A stretch of 10,540 nt of DNA from assembly GCA_934190685.1 (NCBI GenBank), contig CAKPTK010000080.1:1-10540 (forward strand), read 5' to 3'. The notes beneath the pieces are model-generated. The model did no database searches and was not told the DNA's origin. It worked only from the letters and a program-made list of their open reading frames with translations. The DNA comes from an uncultured Prevotella sp. GTDB lineage: Bacteria > Bacteroidota > Bacteroidia > Bacteroidales > Bacteroidaceae. Every line of letters begins with the position of its first letter. The stretch's first letter is position 1. This document shows, piece after piece, positions 1 to 6,518 of this stretch. A program made the translations under genes and the position numbers.

Positions 1-1872
1 ACAGGCGTTATTCCTGTAGATCTCGCTGTGGAGCAGATGAAGAAGTTCATCGTGAAGTCTTACGGCAAGAAGGGTGAGGATGTTGTCAACTTGAACTACA
101 AGGCTGTAGACCGTGGTGGCGAGTACAAGCAACTCACTGTTGATCCAGCATGGGCTAACCTCCCAGACGACGAGGTGAAGGAAGACGACGCTCCAGCATT
201 CGTTAAGGAACTCGTTCGTCCTATCAACGCTCAGGCAGGTGACCTCTTGAAGGTTTCTGATTTCGTTAAGCATGGCACAGTTGACGGTACATGGCAGAAC
301 GGAACAGCCGCTTATGAGAAGCGTGGTGTAGAAGCCTTCGTTCCTGTATGGAACGCAGACAACTGTATCCAGTGTAACAAGTGTGCTTTCGTTTGTCCTC
401 ACTCTGCAATCCGTCCATTCGTTCTCGACGACGAAGAGCTCAAGGGCTTCAACGGCAAGACTGTTGAGATGAAGGCTCCTGCAGCTATGAAGGGCATGCA
501 CTTCGTGATTGAACCATCTCCACTCGACTGTCTCGGCTGCGGCAACTGTGCCGATGTATGTCCAGGCAAGAAGGGTGAGAAGGCCCTCACAATGGCTCCA
601 TACAACCCAGACAGCCAGGAAATGATTGACCTCGCCAAGGGTTGGGACTACTGCGTGAAGAACGTGAAGACAAAGCAGGATCTCGTAGACATCAAGCAGA
701 GCCCTAAGAACTCTCAGTTCGCTACTCCTCTGTTCGAATTCTCCGGTGCTTGCTCTGGTTGCGGTGAGACTCCATATGTGAAGCTCGTTGCACAGTTGTT
801 CGGTGACCGTGAAATGATTGCCAATGCAACAGGTTGCTCTTCTATCTACTCTGCATCTATTCCATCAACTCCTTACACTACCAACGAGAAGGGTCAAGGT
901 CCTGCCTTCGACAACTCTCTGTTCGAGGACTTCTGCGAGTTCGGTATGGGTATGGTACTTGGTAACAAGAAGATGAAGGAGCGTGTTGAGGTTCTCCTCA
1001 ACGAAATCATCGCTTCCGACAAGGCTTCTGAGGGCTACAAGGCTGCCGCTAAGGAATGGATGGCTTCCAAGAACGACGCTGACGCATCTAAGGTTGCTGC
1101 CGCTAAACTGAAACCATTCATCGCTGAAGGAGCTGCAGCTGGTTGCGAGATCTGCAAGGAGCTCAAGACTTTGGATCACTACCTCGTTAAGCGTTCACAG
1201 TGGATTATCGGTGGTGACGGTGCTTCTTACGATATTGGTTACGGAGGTCTTGACCACGTGATTGCTTCTGGTGAGGATGTCAACCTCCTCGTACTCGATA
1301 CTGAGGTTTACTCCAACACTGGTGGTCAGTCTTCTAAGGCTACTCCTCTTGGCGCCATCGCTCAGTTTGCCGCACGTGGCAAGCGTGTACGTAAAAAGGA
1401 TCTTGGTATGATTGCCACAACCTATGGCTATGTTTACGTAGCTCAGGTTGCTATGGGTGCTGACAACGCTCAGTGCTTGAAGGCCATCCGTGAGGCTGAA
1501 GCTTATCCAGGTCCATCACTCGTAATCGCTTACGCTCCATGTATCAACCATGGTCTGAAGATCAAGGGTGGTATGGGTCGTAGCCAGGCAGAGGAGGCTC
1601 GTGCCGTTGCCTGTGGTTACTGGCACTTGTGGCGTTACAACCCAGCTTTGGCTTCTGAGGGCAAGAACCCATTCTCTCTCGATTCCAAGGAGCCAGACTG
1701 GAGCTTGTTCCAGGATTACCTCATGCATGAGGTTCGCTTCATGTCAGTGAAGAAGGCTTATCCTAACGAGGCAGACGAACTCTTCGCAGCTACCGAAAGA
1801 ATGGCTAAGCTTCGCTACGAGAGCTATATCCGTAAGAGCAAGGAAGACTGGAGCGACGCTACTGAGGCTTAA
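1..1872 (+). CDS. nifJ: Pyruvate:ferredoxin (flavodoxin) oxidoreductase, C-terminal part (5' end outside window)
   Basis: Oxidises pyruvate with CoA to acetyl-CoA and CO2, passing electrons to ferredoxin or flavodoxin in the cytoplasm. The reading frame is open from base 1, so the gene begins upstream. About 623 residues are present of the roughly 1,180 usual for the one-chain enzyme. In order, the fragment shows the end of the gamma-type domain, an EKR-type linker (about residues 35-65), a two-cluster ferredoxin domain (CIQCNKCAFVCPH near 121-133, then CLGCGNCADVCPG near 176-188), and the thiamine-diphosphate domain. That last domain has ACSGCGE (near residue 250), the cofactor signature GGDGASYDIGYGG followed by SNTGGQ, and the late cysteine in YAPCINHG. 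In the known Desulfovibrio structure the ACSGC cysteines, another after it and this late one hold the cluster nearest the cofactor. Lysine is almost always AAG, unlike the mixed AAG/AAA of the downstream genes, which suggests high expression. The family call is secure. Confidence 0.97.
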   Translation, partial: TGVIPVDLAVEQMKKFIVKSYGKKGEDVVNLNYKAVDRGGEYKQLTVDPAWANLPDDEVKEDDAPAFVKELVRPINAQAGDLLKVSDFVKHGTVDGTWQNGTAAYEKRGVEAFVPVWNADNCIQCNKCAFVCPHSAIRPFVLDDEELKGFNGKTVEMKAPAAMKGMHFVIEPSPLDCLGCGNCADVCPGKKGEKALTMAPYNPDSQEMIDLAKGWDYCVKNVKTKQDLVDIKQSPKNSQFATPLFEFSGACSGCGETPYVKLVAQLFGDREMIANATGCSSIYSASIPSTPYTTNEKGQGPAFDNSLFEDFCEFGMGMVLGNKKMKERVEVLLNEIIASDKASEGYKAAAKEWMASKNDADASKVAAAKLKPFIAEGAAAGCEICKELKTLDHYLVKRSQWIIGGDGASYDIGYGGLDHVIASGEDVNLLVLDTEVYSNTGGQSSKATPLGAIAQFAARGKRVRKKDLGMIATTYGYVYVAQVAMGADNAQCLKAIREAEAYPGPSLVIAYAPCINHGLKIKGGMGRSQAEEARAVACGYWHLWRYNPALASEGKNPFSLDSKEPDWSLFQDYLMHEVRFMSVKKAYPNEADELFAATERMAKLRYESYIRKSKEDWSDATEA

Positions 1873-1909
1873 TTCCAGTAAACAAGACTTTTCTTAAGTA
1901 ATAAATTCC

Positions 1910-1945
1910 AAGGGGAACTCTCTGTTGAGGGTTCCCTTTTTCTTG
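1910..1945 (+). terminator. Rho-independent terminator after nifJ
   Basis: The arms 1910-1922 and 1927-1938 pair (AAGGG, one bulged G, AACTCTC against GAGGGTTCCCTT) around a TGTT loop, with one G-T wobble. A T-rich run follows to 1945. It lies about 38 bases past the nifJ stop, so it probably ends the nifJ transcript. Confidence 0.85.
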
Positions 1946-2034
1946 CTTTTCCCCTTCTGTTGTTATATTATGAAATAGAAATTCTTCTAAATTCTAGCGC
2001 ACTAATGGATTTCGAAAAAAGTTTTTTGCCAATT

Positions 2035-2140
2035 ATCATACATTCCTACACAAACGGCGCGCAACCCCTGTATTTATGCGGAGTTTGGCGATGTATGATG
2101 GGGCGGAAATCATACACGAATCATACATTCATCCTACATC
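2035..2140. repeat. ATCATACA-type short repeats, direct and inverted
   Basis: ATCATACATTC followed closely by CCTACA occurs at 2035-2050 and again at 2120-2138; the second copy has two extra bases (AT) before CCTACA. A shorter copy, ATCATACAC, is at 2109-2117. An inverted copy, GATGTATGAT, is at 2090-2099. Four related words within about 105 bases are more than random background would be expected to give. They may be protein-binding sites or part of a dispersed intergenic element. Confidence 0.55.
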
Positions 2141-2154
2141 GGGCAGAACAGACC

Positions 2155-2240
2155 TTGCCCAAGATTGTACAAGGCCGTGGGCAATGAAGTTACTGGCCGT
2201 GGGCAATCGTTGCCCAAGCAGTTGGACCAATTTGGGGCAA
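2155..2240. repeat. GGGCAA/TTGCCC repeat cluster able to form alternative hairpins
   Basis: GGCCGTGGGCAAT occurs twice (2173-2185 and 2195-2207), 22 bases apart. TTGCCCAAG occurs twice (2155-2163 and 2210-2218), and a related GGGGCAA is near 2234-2240. TGGGCAA at 2200-2206 and TTGCCCA at 2210-2216 make a perfect 7-base-pair hairpin with a 3-base loop. TTGCCCA at 2155-2161 can instead pair with TGGGCAA at 2178-2184. No T-run follows, so this is not an ordinary terminator. Confidence 0.6.
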
Positions 2241-2360
2241 CCGAGAAGCTTGTCAGTAAAGGTTTCAAGACTTGGCAAAAACAGTGCATATCCGGTAAAA
2301 CATTACATTTTCATCCGTTTTATCGGGTGGTATACATATTTTATGGAAGTGGAAGGGCAG

Positions 2361-2378
2361 AATAATATGAATATTATT
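2361..2378. promoter_or_regulatory. Perfect 18-base palindrome, operator-like
   Basis: AATAATAT, spacer GA, ATATTATT is a perfect 8+8 inverted repeat. It ends 8 bases before the -33 element of the promoter for the exported three-gene operon. Position and symmetry suit a binding site for a dimeric regulator. AT-rich sequence makes palindromes easier by chance, so the role is inferred. Confidence 0.5.
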
Positions 2379-2386
2379 ACCAAAAA

Positions 2387-2418
2387 TTTGTATGGGTTAA
2401 AGGAAATGTGTACTTTCG
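2387..2418 (+). promoter_or_regulatory. Bacteroidetes-type promoter of the exported three-gene operon
   Basis: TTTG at 2387-2390, exactly 20 bases, then TACTTTCG at 2411-2418, which matches TAnnTTTG except for one C. The same spacing is seen at the two other promoters in this window. Transcription would start a few bases after 2418, at or just next to the ATG at 2423. Confidence 0.7.
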
Positions 2419-2422
2419 TTGG

Positions 2423-2986
2423 ATGAAACAGGAAAAATGGAAACGTTGGGGCTTGGCATTTGTTCTGTCTGCTTTGTTTGGGTGGTCGACCGCATGCGCT
2501 GAAGAGGAAAAGACCTTTTGTCTCGACAGCCTGGCGTCATCCAAGTATAAACTACGGATTGGGGCTGACGTATGGCTTGTGGACTATCCCGTCTATCGGT
2601 TTGAGATGGGGGATGTCAATGGCGATGGAAAAACGGACGCTATTCTGGGCGTTGTCAAGTCCACCCGATACGACCCCGTGGTGCGCCGAAGGGTGTTTCT
2701 TTTCAAAAACTACAAAGGACATGTACGTCCTCTCTGGCTAGGCTCTCGTCTCGGCAATCCTATCGTGGATTTCCATTTTCTTGCCCACGAAGGCATTCTG
2801 CGTGTGATGGAGAGAGAGCAAGACGGAAGTTTTCTGGTGGCGGACTACCGATGGCAATCCTTCGGCATGCAGTTTGTCCGTTACTTGCTTCGGCATGTCT
2901 CAGAATCGGAAGCGAGGAACCTCCTTTTTCAAGCTCCACACGAATTCCATTCAAACACAAAATTAAGAAGAACTCGAAAAACATAG
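2423..2986 (+). CDS. Small exported protein with a single calcium-loop (FG-GAP/VCBS-like) motif, function unknown
   Basis: 187 residues. A signal peptide is clear: positive start (residues 2-8), hydrophobic core 10-24, then ACA before EEE, giving probable cleavage after Ala26. STAC at 22-25 is a weak lipobox, so a lipoprotein anchored at Cys25 is possible. The mature part has one acidic loop, GDVNGDGKTD (63-72), of the DxNGDGxxD calcium-binding type found in FG-GAP/VCBS repeats, and its flanking residues also fit a single such repeat. The rest is basic and aromatic-rich, with an Arg/Lys tail, and matches nothing I recognise. I chose ATG 2423 because the in-frame GTG at 2408 lies at the -7 promoter box and would lengthen the signal peptide's start. 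There is no Shine-Dalgarno sequence. It is first in the operon, 3 bases before the DUF3160 gene, which argues for a shared envelope role. The gene is likely real; its function is not known. Confidence 0.8.
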   Translation: MKQEKWKRWGLAFVLSALFGWSTACAEEEKTFCLDSLASSKYKLRIGADVWLVDYPVYRFEMGDVNGDGKTDAILGVVKSTRYDPVVRRRVFLFKNYKGHVRPLWLGSRLGNPIVDFHFLAHEGILRVMEREQDGSFLVADYRWQSFGMQFVRYLLRHVSESEARNLLFQAPHEFHSNTKLRRTRKT

Positions 2987-2989
2987 ACT

Positions 2990-5356
2990 ATGAAGAAAAT
3001 ACTTTTTGCCGTGATGGTTATGATAAGCTTGCCGGGCTTGTCGAAAACAACGAAAAAAGTGAACCTTGTCGGCAGTCAACTTGATGTGGAAGCTTTGGGC
3101 AGAAACATCAATCTCAAGCAGGATATCTCGCGGTTCAGCATCTCGGACCTGCGCATCCTGCGCAATGCTTTCGCCGCCCGTCAAGGCTATTGTTTCATGG
3201 ACTACGACATGCGTCGTGTCTTTGAGCAGACCTCTTGGTATGACAGTCTGCTCTATCGTCGATTTGAAAATGACGACATCAAGCCTTTGAAGTATACAAA
3301 GTCAGAACAGGCTTTTATCCAACGCGTCAAGAACCGCGAGGAAGAGCTTCGCCGGCAGAATTTCGTCACCACCGACGGCAGTGTCGTCAATACCGCCAAC
3401 ATTGTCAATACGTTCCAACTGGAGGCTCCTTCCAACCCCCTCTATGACCGACTTGCCCGTGATGGTTTTGCCATCGTTCCCCGCACTAATATTCAATTGT
3501 TTCACTGTTATGAGAACAATGACTATCACGACTTTCCCAATTTCATCACCACCGACATGCATTTGCAACTCTTCCACATGTATTTCAGCAACCTCTTGCG
3601 GGATGTCGAGGAAAAACGCCTGGCAGGTCTTTTGTCGGATTTTAACCATGGCATGAAACAACGCATGGACAGTGTCTGCGCCACAACTCGGGACAAGCGC
3701 CTGCGCCAAACGGCCCGCTGGTGTGCCGATTTCTTCGCCATAGGTTGTCGTTTGGGTGGAGACTCCACTATGAATGTGCCGGCCGGGGATACCGCTATCG
3801 TTGATGCTGAGACCGCCAAAATCAAGGCTGCCATTGACGACTTCTCGTCCTTCCTCGGTTATACCCAGGTGCAATTCATGTATAGTCTGTTCAAGCCTCG
3901 CGGATATTACACCCGCACGGAAGCCCTCTCTCGCTATTTCCGTTCCATGATGTGGATGCAATATGCTTCCGGCTGTCTGGATAGCAAGGAACAACTCTCA
4001 CGCTATGCGTTGATGGCTTCTGTTTTGGTAAGCGACGAGCGCCTGCACACCATGCTGCAGCGCATTTCCGCTCCGATTGATATGTTAGTCGGACCAGCCG
4101 ACGGTGTGTCCGTATTGGATGCCACCCGTCTGCTGCAGGCTGACCGTGCCGACGTCACAAAACTGCTGAAAAGCAAAAAACAACTGCGCGTCTTCCAACA
4201 GGCGCTGCTTGCACAAAACAAGCAGAAAGCACGCATCCGTCCTAAGGAACAAATATCTTGTGCAGAGAAAATCAGTTTGCTGCCACAACGCTATCTTTAC
4301 GATGCCGAGGTGATGCAGGAGTTGGTGGATACAAAGACCAGGCCGGAAACGCGGAGAGGCTATCCCAAGGCACTCGATGTGATGGCGGCGATGGGCGTGC
4401 GCTCGGCCGAACGAGTGCTGCTGAAAGAGTTGCATGAAGCAGACAACTGGGGCGACTATGCCTCTCGGTTGGACTCCTTGAAACGTATGATGCCACGACA
4501 GACGAAAGATTCCACCTTATATAATATGTGGTGTGCTGCCCTTGTGGATATGCAGAAAGACAACAATCCTCGGCAACCCTACTTCATGAAAACGCCTCAG
4601 TGGGAGAAGAAGAACCTCAACACGGCGCTCGCCTCATGGACTGAACTCAAACATGACGTCATCCTTTATGCCAAACAACCGATGGGAGCAGAGTGTGGCG
4701 GCATGATTCCAGACCCGGTGGTGGTGGGCTATGTGGAACCCAATGTGAATTATTGGAAGCAGGCCTTGAAACTCATCGACAAGACAACCGGTGTGCTGCG
4801 TTATCAAGGACTGCTGACCGACCGGGCGGAAAACCTGGCAGGGCAGTTGGCGGAGAACACCCAGTTTATGCTCCGCATCTCGGAAAAAGAACTGAAAGGT
4901 GAACGGCTTACCGATGAAGAGTTTCAGAGTATCGAGAAAATGGGAAGCACCTATGAATATCTCACACTTGACATTGTCAAGCGCGACTCCACCTATGCTG
5001 GTATGATGTGGGAAGACGTGAGCGGACCAGACCGTTCTTTGGCTAGTGTGGCAGATGTGTACACCGCCAATGCCAGCAATAATCCAGACCGTGGTGTGCT
5101 TCACGAAGCCGTGGGCTATGCCGACGACATCTACGTGGTGGTGGAGATTAACGGTTTGCTCTATCTCACCAGAGGCTCCGTTTTCTCTCATCGGGAATTT
5201 CATACACCACTCGGCAATCGTCTCACGGACGAGCAGTGGCAGCAGATACTTGAGCGTTCTCCACGCTACGGTGTGCCTTCATGGATGGACGAAATTATTA
5301 TCAAGGAACCTGTCCCTGCCGACAACGAACTGATTTTCTATAGCTCAGGATGTTGA
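2990..5356 (+). CDS. Exported YARHG-DUF3160 protein, function unknown
   Basis: 788 residues. An export signal covers residues 1-18 (MKK, hydrophobic 4-17), with cleavage probably near Ser18. Residues about 46-110 resemble a YARHG domain, with LRNAFAARQGYCF (57-69) in place of the usual YARHG core and the conserved FEQTSWY at 78-84. The rest fits DUF3160, including ITTDMHLQLFHMYF (about 184-197), PRGYYTR...YFRSMMW (near 303-322), LASWTELKHDVILYAKQ (near 547-563), VGYVEPN (near 579) and a C-terminal stretch ending in RLTDEQWQQILE. No catalytic motif that I recognise is visible. YARHG domains are thought to be extracellular; DUF3160 has no established activity to my knowledge. The gene starts 3 bases after the preceding stop, and its stop overlaps the CapA-family start, so all three genes are probably translated from one mRNA. 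Length and motifs look intact. The domain calls are confident; the function is open. Confidence 0.9.
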   Translation: MKKILFAVMVMISLPGLSKTTKKVNLVGSQLDVEALGRNINLKQDISRFSISDLRILRNAFAARQGYCFMDYDMRRVFEQTSWYDSLLYRRFENDDIKPLKYTKSEQAFIQRVKNREEELRRQNFVTTDGSVVNTANIVNTFQLEAPSNPLYDRLARDGFAIVPRTNIQLFHCYENNDYHDFPNFITTDMHLQLFHMYFSNLLRDVEEKRLAGLLSDFNHGMKQRMDSVCATTRDKRLRQTARWCADFFAIGCRLGGDSTMNVPAGDTAIVDAETAKIKAAIDDFSSFLGYTQVQFMYSLFKPRGYYTRTEALSRYFRSMMWMQYASGCLDSKEQLSRYALMASVLVSDERLHTMLQRISAPIDMLVGPADGVSVLDATRLLQADRADVTKLLKSKKQLRVFQQALLAQNKQKARIRPKEQISCAEKISLLPQRYLYDAEVMQELVDTKTRPETRRGYPKALDVMAAMGVRSAERVLLKELHEADNWGDYASRLDSLKRMMPRQTKDSTLYNMWCAALVDMQKDNNPRQPYFMKTPQWEKKNLNTALASWTELKHDVILYAKQPMGAECGGMIPDPVVVGYVEPNVNYWKQALKLIDKTTGVLRYQGLLTDRAENLAGQLAENTQFMLRISEKELKGERLTDEEFQSIEKMGSTYEYLTLDIVKRDSTYAGMMWEDVSGPDRSLASVADVYTANASNNPDRGVLHEAVGYADDIYVVVEINGLLYLTRGSVFSHREFHTPLGNRLTDEQWQQILERSPRYGVPSWMDEIIIKEPVPADNELIFYSSGC

Positions 5357-6306
5357 TGCGCTATATTCTTATCCTCTTCATGTCGCTTTGCTTCTATCCT
5401 TTGGCAGAGGCAAAGCGACATGCTCTTTCTTCCGATACCCTGACCATTGCTTTCACGGGCGACATCTTGCTCGACCGCGGGGTAGGGCAGGTGATACGCT
5501 ATTCGGGAGCCGACCATTTGTTTTCTCCTTCCGTCGACTCACTCTTCCACACAGTCCGCCTTGTGGTGGGCAACTTGGAATGTCCTGTCACAGAGGTCGC
5601 CACTCCAGTCAACAAACGCTTTGTCTTCCGAGGCTCACCTTCCGCACTTTCGGCCTTGCGCCGACACGGATTCACCCATCTCAATCTCGCCAACAATCAT
5701 ACTGTCGACCAAGGGCGCAGAGGACTTGTGGATACCGAAAATTGGGTGCGCAAGAACGGTATGGTTCCCCTGGGCTTTGGCGCCACAGCCACGGATGCCG
5801 CACGTCCCCGGCTCATTGCGGACAATCCCCGTCCAGTATATTTGCTTACCTCTCTTCGGGTAATGTCGGAGAACTATGTCTATATGCCCCAGATGCCTTC
5901 GGTCAACGAACAGTCAGTCAAACAATTGTGCGATTCCGTGAAAGCCTTGCGTCACCGTGTGCCTGAAGCTTGCATCATCGTTTGTCTGCATTGGGGAGTG
6001 GAGCATACTCTTCATCCCATGCCCATACAACGTTTTGAAGCTCATAGTCTTGTGGATGCGGGAGCCGATGCTGTTATCGGTCATCATAGCCATACGGCAC
6101 AAGACGTGGAAACGTATAAGGGCAAGCCCATCTGTTACAGTCTCGGCAACTTTATTTTCGATCAGTCCCGTCCAATCAACTCTCGGGCCCTTGTGGCCAT
6201 GCTTCGTGTCTCACGTCGGTCTGTGGAGTGCAAGTATGTGCCGATAAACATCCGCTATTGTGTTCCCGAGGTATCAGTTGGCATTTTTTCGGGCGGAAAG
6301 CTGTAA
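5356..6306 (+). CDS. CapA-family (PGA_cap) metallophosphatase-like exported protein
   Basis: 316 residues. A signal peptide is seen (MRY, hydrophobic 4-16, AEA before KRH, cleavage after Ala19). The mature protein has the full metal-binding pattern of the CapA/YwtB calcineurin-like fold: FTGDILLDRG (33-42), GNLECP (72-77), LANNHTVDQG (111-120), HWG (212-214), GHHSH (242-246; relatives often have Pro in place of Ser) and YSLGNFIFD (261-269). CapA of Bacillus (PgsA) acts in poly-gamma-glutamate synthesis, but no ligase (PgsB) or PgsC gene is nearby, so polyglutamate production is not supported. ATG 5356 forms a TGATG overlap with the upstream stop and has AGGA five bases before it. ATG 5350, two codons upstream, is the alternative. 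The overlap suggests translational coupling. An envelope phosphatase or polymer-binding role is inference. Confidence 0.92.
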   Translation: MRYILILFMSLCFYPLAEAKRHALSSDTLTIAFTGDILLDRGVGQVIRYSGADHLFSPSVDSLFHTVRLVVGNLECPVTEVATPVNKRFVFRGSPSALSALRRHGFTHLNLANNHTVDQGRRGLVDTENWVRKNGMVPLGFGATATDAARPRLIADNPRPVYLLTSLRVMSENYVYMPQMPSVNEQSVKQLCDSVKALRHRVPEACIIVCLHWGVEHTLHPMPIQRFEAHSLVDAGADAVIGHHSHTAQDVETYKGKPICYSLGNFIFDQSRPINSRALVAMLRVSRRSVECKYVPINIRYCVPEVSVGIFSGGKL

Positions 6307-6342
6307 ACTTCGTTGGGAATGGGCGATGTTTGTTTTTGAGAC

Positions 6343-6390
6343 CATTGCTGTCCCTTGTTTGCCAGCAATGCTTCTTCTTTTTCCTTTCTC
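6343..6390 (+). terminator. Rho-independent terminator after the exported three-gene operon
   Basis: CATTGCTG (6343-6350) and CAGCAATG (6363-6370) form a perfect 8-base-pair stem with a 12-base loop. A pyrimidine run rich in T follows (6371-6387). It begins 36 bases after the CapA-family stop and separates this operon from the helicase gene. Confidence 0.8.
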
Positions 6391-6398
6391 TCGAGAGA
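6387..6398. promoter_or_regulatory. 12-base perfect palindrome upstream of the helicase promoter
   Basis: TCTCTCGAGAGA reads the same on both strands. It has no loop, so it is more likely a DNA-binding site than an RNA hairpin. It ends 28 bases before the -33 element of the helicase promoter and touches the end of the preceding terminator. A regulatory role is inferred only. Confidence 0.3.
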
Positions 6399-6426
6399 GG
6401 ATGTCTTGAATTTAAACCGCCATTTC

Positions 6427-6458
6427 TTTGCACATATCAAGAATAATCACGATATTTG
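6427..6458 (+). promoter_or_regulatory. Bacteroidetes-type promoter of the RNA helicase gene
   Basis: TTTG at 6427-6430, 20 bases, then GATATTTG at 6451-6458, which fits TAnnTTTG except for the first base. Transcription should start near 6463, giving a leader of about 55 bases before the ATG. The leader holds a small imperfect hairpin (GCCAC at 6470-6474 with GTGGC at 6497-6501). Confidence 0.75.
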
Positions 6459-6518
6459 CAATATGAATTGCCACAATCGCCCTGGTGGGGTAGGAAGTGG
6501 CGGTCAAGAATACAGAAT

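Larger units (their letters stand above)
1946..2360. other. Intergenic region without a believable gene, rich in short repeats
   Basis: About 415 bases lie between the nifJ terminator and the next operator/promoter region. Short open frames exist (for example 1960-2187 and 2076-2426), but their translations look like no protein family and have no signal peptide or start signal. They also overlap the repeats. The sequence holds two families of short repeats (2035-2140 and 2155-2240), bracketed by a 10-base inverted repeat (TTTTTGCCAA at 2023-2032, TTGGCAAAAA at 2272-2281). I see no tRNA or rRNA. A small RNA or a remnant mobile element cannot be excluded. Confidence 0.6.

Noticed and set aside
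2408..2422. GTG at 2408 as the start of the first exported gene
   Set aside because: It lies at the -7 promoter box, so it would be outside the transcript, and ATG 2423 gives a more normal signal peptide.
1960..2426. Two short + strand frames (1960-2187 and 2076-2426) as small genes in the intergenic gap
   Set aside because: Translations resemble no family, have no start signal or signal peptide, overlap each other and run through the repeats; the second also overlaps the promoter and the next gene.
3302..3994. 230-residue reverse-strand open frame
   Set aside because: It is antisense to the conserved DUF3160 gene and has no recognisable domain.
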